Part shown: positions 9,406 through 17,289 of the stretch, piece by piece | Layout of the letters: each line of letters begins with the position of its first letter | Numbering within the stretch: the first letter of the stretch is position 1 | Assembly: GCA_964542435.1 (NCBI GenBank) | Contig: CAZIVE010000014.1 | Coordinates: 1 to 38,656, forward strand | Reading direction: 5' to 3' | Length of the DNA: 38,656 nucleotides | Source: CAZIVE01 sp964542435 | GTDB taxonomy: Bacteria > Bacteroidota > Bacteroidia > Bacteroidales > Tannerellaceae | Translations under genes and position numbers: made by a program | Notes under the pieces: model-generated | The model's database searches: none | Told to the model about the DNA's origin: nothing | The model's input: the letters and a program-made list of their open reading frames with translations, nothing else

Positions 9406-10032
9406 TTATTCAAATCTGTTCTTGTTCCATTTCATGACAATCGGCTCTTTGATAAAAGGCATCACGGCGTCACGATCTTCCTGACTCAGATAATCGGGTG
9501 TCCGATAGGTCACCGTCAACGTGGTATCGTCTGCTTTCAGGGAATATTCAATGAGATCGATATCGATCTTTGTGAGTGCTTCGTCACGTTTGAAGTTGTC
9601 ACCATTGGCTGGTTTGATGAATGCATCACCTTTCACCGGTGTAAAGAGTGAAGAAGCTTCAATCGGTTTCCAGTCGGTAGTATAGAAATCGATTCGGCTG
9701 TCGGCAGTCGGACCTTTCACTGTGTTCACCATGCAGATGATGTAGCTGTTGTTGATGAGCGGCAGCAGTTTGATCTGAATTTGGCTTACTTCACTCACCT
9801 GCAGTTGCAGGAAGTTGTCGGTCAGAGCCTCCAGTTTGACATCTCCGTTCATCGTGTTTTGAGCTGTTGCCTCCTTGCTGCCTTTGAACTGTTCCACCAG
9901 ATTCTTTCTGGTAGCAGATGCGAGTTGGGGAAGAAGTTCATCAGGCATCGCCGTGAACAGCGCTCCCACATCCTGTGCATTTACCGTGCAAGCCATGAAG
10001 AGAGCTATGATTGCGAAAAGGAATCGTTTCAT
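9406..10032 (-). CDS. DUF3256-like secreted protein
   Basis: 208 residues with a clear signal peptide (MKRFLFAIIALFMACTVNAQ, cleavage after A19). The mature start, VGALFTAMPDELLPQL, and the overall size match the DUF3256 family of periplasmic Bacteroidetes proteins (from memory). No enzyme motif is visible; the predicted strands suggest a small beta-rich periplasmic fold. It lies 60 nt after truA and 16 nt before the DUF3843-like gene. Function unknown. Confidence 0.87.
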   Translation of the reverse strand: MKRFLFAIIALFMACTVNAQDVGALFTAMPDELLPQLASATRKNLVEQFKGSKEATAQNTMNGDVKLEALTDNFLQLQVSEVSQIQIKLLPLINNSYIICMVNTVKGPTADSRIDFYTTDWKPIEASSLFTPVKGDAFIKPANGDNFKRDEALTKIDIDLIEYSLKADDTTLTVTYRTPDYLSQEDRDAVMPFIKEPIVMKWNKNRFE

Positions 10033-10092
10033 ATATTATAAATGTAGATCTCCGTGTTTCTTTGATTTTTCAGTTGCGAAGATACTATAATT

Positions 10093-10851
10093 TCATTTCT
10101 TATCGATAAATAATTCGGAAGGATAGCTGATATCACAAAGGAAAAGTCCTTCAGCAGGAACAGAAGTACCGGCAGCACAACGATCTTTCGACTCTATAAT
10201 CTTTCTAAAACCCTCTTTCGTCAACTTTCCACGACCCACGTCGAGGAGCGTTCCTACGATGGCTCGCACCATGTTCCGTAGAAACCGATCGGCCTGAATG
10301 GTGAAGATGCAGAGATCACCCTCTCTTTTCCATTCTGCTTGCATGATATGGCAATAGTTGGTCTTTGTATCGGTATGCAGTTTGCTGAAGCTGGTGAAAT
10401 CGATATGATGAAACAGCTCCTGTGCGGCGTCGTTCATTGCATCGATATCAGGCAGATGATGCATTCGATAGACTTCGCCATATCTGAAAGGATCCTTTTT
10501 ATCTGTAATCTGATATTGATACGTCCGAGAAGTGGCACTGAACCGCGCATGTGCTTCAGGCGTAACAGCTTCTATACGTATCACGGCAATGTCTTTCGGA
10601 AGCAGCACATTGAGCTTGTCTGCAAGAAAGACAATGTCGGCGATGGCCTCTTCGCTGTCGAAATGAGCCACCATCAATCTGGCATGAACACCTGCGTCAG
10701 TTCGTCCGGCTCCGGTGACAGGTGTGTCATGGCGGAGAATGGTGCCAAGTGCCGTTTCCAATGTCTGCTGTACAGAATCCCCGTTAGGTTGCCGTTGCCA
10801 TCCGCAATAAGCCTTTCCGTTGTACGTTAGAAATATAAAGTATCGATTCAT
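10093..10851 (-). CDS. truA: tRNA pseudouridine(38-40) synthase TruA
   Basis: 252 residues from ATG at 10851. TruA isomerises uridines 38-40 in the anticodon stem-loop of many tRNAs. Catalytic D52 lies in GAGRTDAGVHA; the opening RYFIFLTYNGKAYCGWQ is the usual TruA first strand. An upstream in-frame ATG at 10878 would add nine residues encoded by the intergenic repeat and would leave no room for the promoter box at 10856-10863, so I prefer 10851. It is first in a probable operon with DUF3256, DUF3843 and HAD genes. Its only visible promoter is inside the repeat and would make the mRNA leaderless or nearly so. Confidence 0.96.
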   Translation of the reverse strand: MNRYFIFLTYNGKAYCGWQRQPNGDSVQQTLETALGTILRHDTPVTGAGRTDAGVHARLMVAHFDSEEAIADIVFLADKLNVLLPKDIAVIRIEAVTPEAHARFSATSRTYQYQITDKKDPFRYGEVYRMHHLPDIDAMNDAAQELFHHIDFTSFSKLHTDTKTNYCHIMQAEWKREGDLCIFTIQADRFLRNMVRAIVGTLLDVGRGKLTKEGFRKIIESKDRCAAGTSVPAEGLFLCDISYPSELFIDKK

Positions 10852-10855
10852 TTGG

Positions 10856-10886
10856 CAAAAATAGTGCAAGCCGAGCAAAATGCCAA
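10856..10886 (-). promoter_or_regulatory. Repeat-borne truA promoter (TTG-N20-TATTTTTG)
   Basis: On the minus strand TTG (10884-10886) and TATTTTTG (10856-10863) are separated by exactly 20 nt, matching the Bacteroidetes TTTG-N19-21-TAnnTTTG promoter. With the usual distance from the -7 box, transcription would start at about 10851, the A of the truA ATG. Confidence 0.65.
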
Positions 10887-11136
10887 GCTTGCTTGAGCAT
10901 TTTCGAGGCGCCGCCTACTTTCGATGCGCAGCATCAAAAATAGTNNNNNNNNNNNNNNNNNNNNNNNNNNNNNNNNNNNNNNNNNNNNNNNNNNNNNNNN
11001 NNNNNNNNNNNNNNNNNNNNNNNNNNNNNNNNNNNNNNNNNNNNGAGGCGCCGCCTACTTTCGATGCGCAGCATCAAAAATAGTGCAAGCCGAGCAGTCA
11101 GAGAGCGATGCTTGAGCATTTTCGAGGCGCCGCCTC
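10857..11136. repeat. 79-bp intergenic tandem repeat, interrupted by an assembly gap
   Basis: AAAAATAGT starts at 10857, 10936 and 11076, and the shared core (GCAAGCCGAGC, a variable middle, then GCTTGAGCATTTTCGAGGCGCCGCCT) is seen in the copies at 10866-10916 and 11085-11135, with more lost in the gap. The first two starts give a 79-bp period. Inside each unit are GATGC-gca-GCATC and AAAATGC/GCATTTT inverted repeats. The middle of the unit differs between the copy next to truA and the last copy. Similar GTGCAAGCCGAG-type intergenic repeats are common in Bacteroidales genomes (from memory). Confidence 0.85.
10945..11044. other. Assembly gap of exactly 100 N
   Basis: A run of exactly 100 N is a conventional placeholder for a gap of unknown length. 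It lies within the 79-bp repeat, so the true copy number is unknown and the array probably caused the break. Confidence 0.97.
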
Positions 11137-11193
11137 AAATGTTACACATCAATGATTTTGATATAGGATAAGCCGGAATTACGAATGGAATTG

Positions 11194-11201
11194 TAACTTT
11201 G
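11194..11201 (+). promoter_or_regulatory. Probable -7 box for the wbpE-like gene
   Basis: TAACTTTG matches TAnnTTTG and would place the start of transcription about 22 nt before the ATG at 11230. No good -33 TTG is seen at the standard distance. Confidence 0.5.
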
Positions 11202-11229
11202 CTTTCTAAATTAGTTACGAAATAGGATT

Positions 11230-12360
11230 ATGGATTCATTGCGGATGGTTGACTTGAAGGGGCAGTATCTCTCTATCAAGAATGAAATAGACGAAGCGGT
11301 TGCAAAGGTGCTTGACGAAACGGCTTTTATCAATGGGCCTGAAACAAGAAGCTTTGCAGAACATCTGGCACAGTATGCCGGGTGCAAACATGTCGTCACC
11401 TGTGGTAATTGCACGGATGCGTTACGTATCTCTCTCGAAGCCCTTCGATTGAACGACGGCGATGAGGTGATCATTCCGGCATTCACTTACGCGGCGAGTG
11501 CCGAAGCCATTGCCATGCTACGCCTTGTCCCGGTCATGGTCGATGTTGATCCTGCCACATTCAATCTAAACTTGGAGCATATCCAAGCTGGCTTTTCGTC
11601 AAAGACTCGTGCCATTATCCCGGTGCATCTCTTCGGTCAGTGCTGTGATATGGATGAGATCCTCTCCTTTGCACGGGAACATAATCTGCATGTGATAGAA
11701 GATAATGCGCAGTCGTTAGGTTGCGAATATACATCCAAAGATGGCAGCGTCAGAAAGTCCGGAACGTTGGGCGAGATCGGTTGCAACTCCTTCTTCCCGA
11801 CGAAGAATCTCGGCTGTTTTGGTGACGGAGGTTCTATGATGACAAACGATGATGTGCTAGCGGAACGTTTGCATCAGATCGCCAACCACGGACAGCAACA
11901 GAAATACCGTCATGAGATCATTGGTTGCAATTCCCGTCTCGACACCATACAGGCTGCGGTTCTCGAAGTCAAACTCCGCCATCTCGATGCTTTCATTCAG
12001 GCGCGGCGAGAGGCTGCACAACGCTATGATTCCCTGTTATCCGATGTCGAAGAGATTATCACACCAAAGGAGATGCTTTGGAATCGGCATTCCTACAATC
12101 AATATACCTTGCAAGTGAAAGAAGGCAAACGGGATGCCCTCAAAGCTTATCTTGCTGAGCAGGGTGTTCCGACCATGATTTATTATCCTCTGCCTCTCAA
12201 TCAGCAGCATGCTTATGCCGGTGTATCGCGAGTCGCGGAGCCTTTAGGGAATACGGAGGAACTGTGTGCTTCCGTTCTTTCCATACCCATGCATACAGAA
12301 TTGACGCCCGAACAGCAGCTGCGGATCTCCGATCGCATCCATGATTTCTTTCGCAGATAA
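11230..12360 (+). CDS. wbpE: DegT/DnrJ/EryC1/StrS aminotransferase, WbpE-like
   Basis: 376 residues, a full-length PLP-dependent sugar aminotransferase. PLP lysine K192 is in FFPTKNLGCFGDGG; D158 in EDNAQ contacts the pyridine nitrogen; TCGNCTDAL (about 57-65) is the cofactor phosphate region. The family transfers an amino group from glutamate to a keto-sugar nucleotide. The neighbouring WlbA/WbpB-like dehydrogenase, which makes the 3-keto derivative of UDP-GlcNAcA, points to WbpE activity: formation of the 3-amino sugar on the way to UDP-2,3-diacetamido-2,3-dideoxyglucuronate for a surface glycan. The next gene starts 42 nt downstream. A TAACTTTG box precedes it. Confidence 0.88.
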   Translation: MDSLRMVDLKGQYLSIKNEIDEAVAKVLDETAFINGPETRSFAEHLAQYAGCKHVVTCGNCTDALRISLEALRLNDGDEVIIPAFTYAASAEAIAMLRLVPVMVDVDPATFNLNLEHIQAGFSSKTRAIIPVHLFGQCCDMDEILSFAREHNLHVIEDNAQSLGCEYTSKDGSVRKSGTLGEIGCNSFFPTKNLGCFGDGGSMMTNDDVLAERLHQIANHGQQQKYRHEIIGCNSRLDTIQAAVLEVKLRHLDAFIQARREAAQRYDSLLSDVEEIITPKEMLWNRHSYNQYTLQVKEGKRDALKAYLAEQGVPTMIYYPLPLNQQHAYAGVSRVAEPLGNTEELCASVLSIPMHTELTPEQQLRISDRIHDFFRR

Positions 12361-12402
12361 TAATTCCGAGCTGCAGACGTTTTCAATACATAAATACAAA
12401 GA

Positions 12403-13371
12403 ATGATGAAGAACTTCGCATTGATAGGAGCCGCAGGTTATATCGCACCGCGCCATTTGAAAGCTATCAAAGATACAGGTAACAATCTGGTTGCCGCTTA
12501 TGATAAATTCGACAGTGTAGGTATTATGGACAGTTTTTTCCCGAATACCTCTTTCTTCACCGAACAGGAGCTGTTCGACCGCCATTGCACCAAACTTAAA
12601 GGTACGCCCAATCAGGTGGATTTCGTTTCGATCTGTACGCCCAATTATCTTCATGACGCGCACATGCGTTACGGCATGCGTCTCGGAGCGGATGTGATCT
12701 GTGAGAAGCCGCTTGTACTGAATCCCTGGAATGTGGATCCGCTGAAGAAGATAGAGGAGGAGACCGGACGACATATCTACACCATCCTTCAGCTGCGTCT
12801 TCATCCTTCCATCATTGCACTGAAAAAGAAGGTTGAGGATGGTCCGAAGGATAAGATTTACGATGTGGATCTTACCTATATCACTTCGCGAGGCTATTGG
12901 TATTATACCAGTTGGAAAGGTGACGAACATAAGAGCGGCGGCGTGGCTACCAATATCGGCGTCCATTTTTACGACATGCTCTCATGGATTTTCGGAGCGG
13001 TAAAGAAAAACATCGTTCATGTCAGTACATTCGATCGCGTGGCGGGTTTTCTGGAATTGGAACATGCACGCGTCCGCTATTTCCTTAGCATCAATGCTGC
13101 CTGTCTTCCTCCCGAAGCTGTCGAAGGAGAGAAGAGAACCTATCGTACCCTTACTATCGATGGCGATTCGTTCGAATTCAGTCAGGGCTTCACAGAACTT
13201 CACACGGAGAGTTATCGCAATATTCTTTCCGGCCATGGCTTTGGTATTGAAGACGCACGCAATGCCATTCAGATTGTCTATGACATTCGCCGTACCAAGC
13301 CGATCGGACTGGTAGGCGATTATCATCCTTTGGCAAAACTTCCGCTTGCAAAGCATCCCTTCGGATGGTGA
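12403..13371 (+). CDS. wbpB: UDP-GlcNAc-uronate 3-dehydrogenase, WbpB/WlbA-like (Gfo/Idh/MocA family)
   Basis: 322 residues. The N-terminal Rossmann motif GAAGYIAPRH and the start NFALIGAAGYIAP are characteristic of WlbA/WbpB, which oxidises C3 of UDP-N-acetylglucosaminuronate using tightly bound NAD(H). Seen: E101-K102-P103 of the family EKP motif and catalytic-region GGVATNIGVHFYD (N186, H188). It follows the WbpE-like aminotransferase by 42 nt, and the two enzymes act in sequence. The first two codons are both ATG (12403 and 12406); either could start. The partners WbpA (6-dehydrogenase) and WbpD (acetyltransferase) are not in the window. Confidence 0.9.
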   Translation: MMKNFALIGAAGYIAPRHLKAIKDTGNNLVAAYDKFDSVGIMDSFFPNTSFFTEQELFDRHCTKLKGTPNQVDFVSICTPNYLHDAHMRYGMRLGADVICEKPLVLNPWNVDPLKKIEEETGRHIYTILQLRLHPSIIALKKKVEDGPKDKIYDVDLTYITSRGYWYYTSWKGDEHKSGGVATNIGVHFYDMLSWIFGAVKKNIVHVSTFDRVAGFLELEHARVRYFLSINAACLPPEAVEGEKRTYRTLTIDGDSFEFSQGFTELHTESYRNILSGHGFGIEDARNAIQIVYDIRRTKPIGLVGDYHPLAKLPLAKHPFGW

Positions 13372-13414
13372 TAAAAGCCGGTTGCATTCAGATGAAATAA
13401 CGATACGAAAACGG

Positions 13415-14761
13415 ATGGCTCGGACGAAAGAGATGACTTCGGGAGCGGCTTTGCCACTCATCCTCAATTTCACCGTGCCCTTGCTGCTGGGAAATCTTCT
13501 GCAGCAGACCTATTTTCTTGTAGATGCAGCCATCGTGGGACGTTTCCTCGGCATCAATTCTCTTGCTGCAGTTGGAGCCAGTACCTCTGTCATCTTCCTG
13601 ATTCTCGGTTTTTGCAACGGCTGTTGCGGAGGCTTCGCCATCCCGATTGCACAGAAGTTTGGTGCCCGCGACTATTCGGAGATGCGGCGTTACGTCGCTA
13701 ACAGTCTTTATCTGGCTGCTTTTCTGTCGGTCGTCATTGCCATCATCACAAGCCTTATCTGTGCAGATATTCTCCGTTGGATGCGAACGCCTGGAGCCAT
13801 CTTCCATGGTGCATTCCTCTATCTTCTCGTCACCTTCATCGGCATTCCCTGCACCTTCTTTTATAATCTGCTTTCAAGTATCATACGAGCTTTGGGCGAT
13901 AGTAAGACGCCGTTCTGGTTCCTGCTGTTTTCCACTGTTCTCAACATCATTCTCGATCTGGTCTGCATTCTCGGTTTCGGATGGGGCGTTTTGGGCGCAG
14001 CAGTTGCAACGGTCTTTTCGCAAGGTGTCTCCGCAGTGCTTTGTTATCTTTACATGATCAAGCATTTCCCCATTCTTCGCAGCACTTCCGACGAACGGCG
14101 GTATGAATCCCGTTATGTCAAGACTTTGATGGGCATTGGTGCACCGATGGGATTGCAGTTTTCCATTACGGCCATCGGCAGCATCATGCTTCAGAGTGCA
14201 AACAATGCTTTGGGTACAAGTTGTGTGGCAGCTTTCACCGCTGCCATGCGTATCAAGATGTTCTTCATGACGCCGTTTGAGAGTCTCGGAATGGCGATGG
14301 CAACTTATAGCGGACAGAATTACGGCGCAGGCAAGCCTGAACGAATAGCTACGGGCATCAAATCGGCCTCTTACATGATGCTGATCTACGCCGCTTTCAC
14401 GATTGCCATATTGATTCCCTGTTCGCATCTCTTTACGCTCATCTTCGTCGATCCTTCTGAAACGGAAATTATCAAAGACAGTGTCCTGCTGCTTCGCATC
14501 GAATGTTGTTTCTTCCCGATCCTCGGTCTGCTCTGTATCCTGCGTTACACCATTCAGGGATCCGGTTATACAGCCCTTTCGATGTTTTCGGGCGTGGCTG
14601 AGATGATTGCGAGAATCCTCGACAGTGTACTCGTTGTCCCGCTCATCGGATTCCTCGGCGTATGCTTCGGTGATCCATTGGCTTGGGTTTTTGCCGATCT
14701 CTTCCTTGTCCCGGCCTATATTTATGTTTATCGGCGTCTGATAAAGATGAAGAGAAAGTAA
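13415..14761 (+). CDS. MATE family efflux transporter
   Basis: 448 residues from ATG at 13415. The start MARTKEMTSG followed by PLILNFTVPLLLGNLLQQTYFLVD is the standard MATE N-terminus, and about 12 hydrophobic segments follow. MATE proteins export cationic drugs or metabolites in exchange for Na+ or H+. An in-frame ATG at 13346 would overlap the dehydrogenase gene by 26 nt and add 23 polar residues, so it was not chosen. It starts 43 nt after the wbpB-like gene and is probably co-transcribed. MATE is in the same superfamily as Wzx flippases, but the sequence reads as a multidrug-type MATE. A 42-bp repeat follows its stop. Confidence 0.92.
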   Translation: MARTKEMTSGAALPLILNFTVPLLLGNLLQQTYFLVDAAIVGRFLGINSLAAVGASTSVIFLILGFCNGCCGGFAIPIAQKFGARDYSEMRRYVANSLYLAAFLSVVIAIITSLICADILRWMRTPGAIFHGAFLYLLVTFIGIPCTFFYNLLSSIIRALGDSKTPFWFLLFSTVLNIILDLVCILGFGWGVLGAAVATVFSQGVSAVLCYLYMIKHFPILRSTSDERRYESRYVKTLMGIGAPMGLQFSITAIGSIMLQSANNALGTSCVAAFTAAMRIKMFFMTPFESLGMAMATYSGQNYGAGKPERIATGIKSASYMMLIYAAFTIAILIPCSHLFTLIFVDPSETEIIKDSVLLLRIECCFFPILGLLCILRYTIQGSGYTALSMFSGVAEMIARILDSVLVVPLIGFLGVCFGDPLAWVFADLFLVPAYIYVYRRLIKMKRK

Positions 14762-14779
14762 AAAGCATGATTTTATGTT

Positions 14780-14883
14780 CCGAATGTTGCCTCGCTAATT
14801 TGAGCGGCATCATTTTAGGTCCCGAATGTTGCCTCGCCAATTTGAGCGGCATCATTTTAGGTCCCGAATGTTGTCTCGCTAAT
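14780..14883. repeat. 42-bp tandem repeat running into an assembly gap
   Basis: CCGAATGTTG begins at 14780, 14822 and 14864, an exact 42-bp period with only a few substitutions, and the third copy runs into the N gap. Each unit holds a short imperfect inverted repeat (TGCC..GC / GCGGCA). It lies 18 nt after the MATE stop between convergent genes. No spacer separates the units, so it is not a CRISPR array. Confidence 0.92.
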
Positions 14884-14983
14884 NNNNNNNNNNNNNNNNN
14901 NNNNNNNNNNNNNNNNNNNNNNNNNNNNNNNNNNNNNNNNNNNNNNNNNNNNNNNNNNNNNNNNNNNNNNNNNNNNNNNNNNN
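14884..14983. other. Assembly gap of exactly 100 N
   Basis: The second 100-N placeholder begins inside the third copy of the 42-bp repeat. The right flank (14984 on) is unique sequence near the 3' end of the subtilase gene, so an unknown number of repeats, and possibly other sequence, is missing. Confidence 0.97.
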
Positions 14984-15012
14984 GATAGTCCTGACGTTTT
15001 TTGAAATATCTT

Positions 15013-17196
15013 TCAGAAACGAACGAGAGAAGATCCGCGAACCGCTTGATCACTGCTTTCTACCTGTACCGCATAGATTCCCTTCGGATGGTTTAGGAAG
15101 AGAGTGAGTTCTGTCGAGGCAAGTTTCTTCTGTCCTGAAGAGGCTATCTGTTTTCCATCCAGTCCATAGACATTCACACGAATTGCGGAGGTCGGGACTT
15201 CGCTGAACCGAATGAGGACTGCATCATTTCGGGTTGTGATGGTGGCGGATTTCGGCATGAACTTGTCGATGCGTTCATTCGAAGTGAGGTTGAGAATATC
15301 GAGAAGTCCGGCGTAGGCATCGATCTTGCCATAACCCCATGCGTTGTTGGGATAGGTTTCACCCGAATTTTGTTTGGCAGTACGGCTGAGAACCTCTTTG
15401 ATGCGCTCCGGCGTTAGGGTAGGATCCGCTTCCAGCCAAAGAGCGATGATGCCGGCTACGACAGGACTTGCCATGGATGTCCCGCTCATGGCGCCCCATG
15501 CATATTGTCTGTTTTGGAACGTTTGGTTCATGACAGTTTGGGTGTGGAAATCTTCTGTACAGAAGCTGTTGAAGGAGGAGACAACATTGACTCCGGGCGC
15601 AGTGATGTCAGGTTTGATGCGTCCATCAACTGTAGGTCCGATGCTCGAGAAGGAGGCAATGTCGCCCACGTTGCCGTTGCGAGAAATGAAATCGCCGTGC
15701 AGGTTGGTATAGCTTTTCTTTGCCATGTATGCGCCCACCGTTACGACCCGAGAAGCTGTCCCGGGGCTGTCAATGCAGCCCTCTTCAACGGGTTTCGCCA
15801 ACTTGTCGTTGTCCAGATTCTCGAATTTGTCATTCACACTGCAATAGGCATGCGCCGCAACATTTTTGCCTGTGATTGAAACCAGAAAGAGGTCGTCGTC
15901 GTTGAGGCTTGTGTTGCTTCGGCACATCGTTTGAGGAAATAATATACTGGCGTAGATGTTGTAACGACTGTTGTATTGATTCCGTTCGGCATAGAGATTG
16001 ATGCCGTATTTTCTGGATCCGTCTGTATTGATCAATGTCGTATCAATGTCTGAAGTGGATGTGGAGGAATAGGGAAGGAGCGTCGTCGTTGTCAGGAAAC
16101 GGCCGATGGAATCCTTTTCCATTAATGTAATCTTCAGGGTGAAACTGTCTTCAGGCAGTGCTCCGACCGACCAGGTATCCATTTCCAAAATACTGTCTGT
16201 AGCTGAAGTCCGGGTCAATATCGTACTGAGTGTATTCACGCTGTCCGGTTTGAACACATGGTTCTGATAATAGCGGTCGTTTCCGGCAGCAACGACGATA
16301 ATCTTCCCTGCGCCGCTAATCTTGTTGAAAGACTGTTCTTCCAGTGTCGTGCCGTCGTGAGGCCCGAGTCGCATTCCGAGGCTGATGTTGATTACACAGG
16401 GCTTGCTTTGAAAACGCGCCTGCTTCATGAGGTAATTGACGCCGTCGGTGACATGGTCGTTGTAAAGATCTGTCGAGACGAGGTCGATTTCACTTTCATA
16501 GGCAATGCCTCGATAAGGAGTGATGAATCCGCTGCCTGCAGCAATTCCCACAGTGTGTGTGCCGTGAAGTTGCGTTGTGTCAACAGAGCATCGGGCCTCC
16601 AGTATCTCTTTCTGAGTCGTATATTCCGTTCCATAGTTTATCAGTTTGATGATGCTGCTGTCACTCGTTGTCTTGTCGGAGTCCTGTTCCCAGACACTTT
16701 TGATGCGGAAATTCTTGCCCGTTGCATCGTAGAAATTCGGATGGGTATAATCGAAGCCGATGTCCACAGCACCGACGACTACCCCTTTTCCTGTAAAGGC
16801 TTGCGGAAGATATCTGCCGTCGTAGATGGGTTGGATATGAGAAGCCGCAACGACAGAATCCAAAGTAGTACTCATTTCCCGGGCGGCATCGATGTATTCT
16901 ACCAAAGAATCGGCTGCGACTTCCTCTAACACATTATAGGGAATACGTGCTGTGACGATTCGTCCCGTCTGACTTCCGATGCGGCAGCCTTTCTCCTTCA
17001 GCAAATCAATTCCCGATTCCTCCTTCAGTTTGACGAATGCATTCAGATATCCTTCATGCGAAGCGCGAAGCGGATTTTTCTTCAGCATGCTCCATTGCAC
17101 GGCTGTGTAAGGAGACATCTTCTTGTGGTTGTTCTGTCCGAACGTTGCTGGAAGGAACAAGATGAGCAGGAAAGTGAGCAGTATTGTCTGTTTCAT
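15013..17196 (-). CDS. Secreted subtilisin-like serine protease (S8) with type IX-like C-terminal domain
   Basis: 727 residues from ATG at 17196, with signal peptide MKQTILLTFLLILFLPATFG (cleavage before QNN). Catalytic triad: D145 in VDIGFDYTHP, H211 in LHGTHTVG, S574 in GTSMASP; oxyanion N306 in VAAGN. An insertion of about 170 residues lies between the Asn and Ser regions (about 310-480). The last 75 residues (VNVYGLDGKQI, then KGIYAVQVES and a basic end) resemble the C-terminal sorting domain of type IX secretion cargo, implying export across the outer membrane. A start at 17247 is rejected because it falls in the terminator of the neighbouring operon and would bury the signal peptide. 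Convergent with MATE; no operon partner. Confidence 0.93.
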   Translation of the reverse strand: MKQTILLTFLLILFLPATFGQNNHKKMSPYTAVQWSMLKKNPLRASHEGYLNAFVKLKEESGIDLLKEKGCRIGSQTGRIVTARIPYNVLEEVAADSLVEYIDAAREMSTTLDSVVAASHIQPIYDGRYLPQAFTGKGVVVGAVDIGFDYTHPNFYDATGKNFRIKSVWEQDSDKTTSDSSIIKLINYGTEYTTQKEILEARCSVDTTQLHGTHTVGIAAGSGFITPYRGIAYESEIDLVSTDLYNDHVTDGVNYLMKQARFQSKPCVINISLGMRLGPHDGTTLEEQSFNKISGAGKIIVVAAGNDRYYQNHVFKPDSVNTLSTILTRTSATDSILEMDTWSVGALPEDSFTLKITLMEKDSIGRFLTTTTLLPYSSTSTSDIDTTLINTDGSRKYGINLYAERNQYNSRYNIYASILFPQTMCRSNTSLNDDDLFLVSITGKNVAAHAYCSVNDKFENLDNDKLAKPVEEGCIDSPGTASRVVTVGAYMAKKSYTNLHGDFISRNGNVGDIASFSSIGPTVDGRIKPDITAPGVNVVSSFNSFCTEDFHTQTVMNQTFQNRQYAWGAMSGTSMASPVVAGIIALWLEADPTLTPERIKEVLSRTAKQNSGETYPNNAWGYGKIDAYAGLLDILNLTSNERIDKFMPKSATITTRNDAVLIRFSEVPTSAIRVNVYGLDGKQIASSGQKKLASTELTLFLNHPKGIYAVQVESSDQAVRGSSLVRF

Positions 17197-17235
17197 GAAA
17201 AAAGGATCGTATAAATTGAGGGCTAAGATACAAAA

Positions 17236-17270
17236 AAAGAAAGCCACCCAAAATTTGAGCGGCTTTCTTT
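17236..17270 (-). terminator. Intrinsic terminator of the methylmalonyl-CoA decarboxylase operon
   Basis: A perfect 10-bp stem (AAAGAAAGCC at 17236-17245 with GGCTTTCTTT at 17261-17270) starts 20 nt after the stop of the beta-subunit gene. On the minus strand it ends in a T-rich run. It also lies in the leader region of the subtilase gene. Confidence 0.85.
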
Positions 17271-17289
17271 ATATGATTGGATTGATAAA

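Noticed and set aside
10852..10878. Longer TruA start at 10878
   Set aside because: The extension is encoded by the intergenic repeat and would overlap the promoter box; TruA normally starts just before the RYFI-type strand.
13346..13414. Longer MATE N-terminus starting at 13346
   Set aside because: It would overlap the dehydrogenase gene and add a polar leader not seen in MATE proteins; ATG at 13415 gives the standard start.
14780..14883. CRISPR array
   Set aside because: The 42-bp units are directly adjacent with no variable spacers, and no cas gene is in the window.
10857..14983. Composite transposon or integrative element
   Set aside because: The flanking repeats are of different units and no transposase, integrase or target-site duplication is visible.
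17197..17247. Longer subtilase start at 17247
   Set aside because: The extra residues come from the terminator stem of the neighbouring operon and would place a second hydrophobic stretch before the clear signal peptide.
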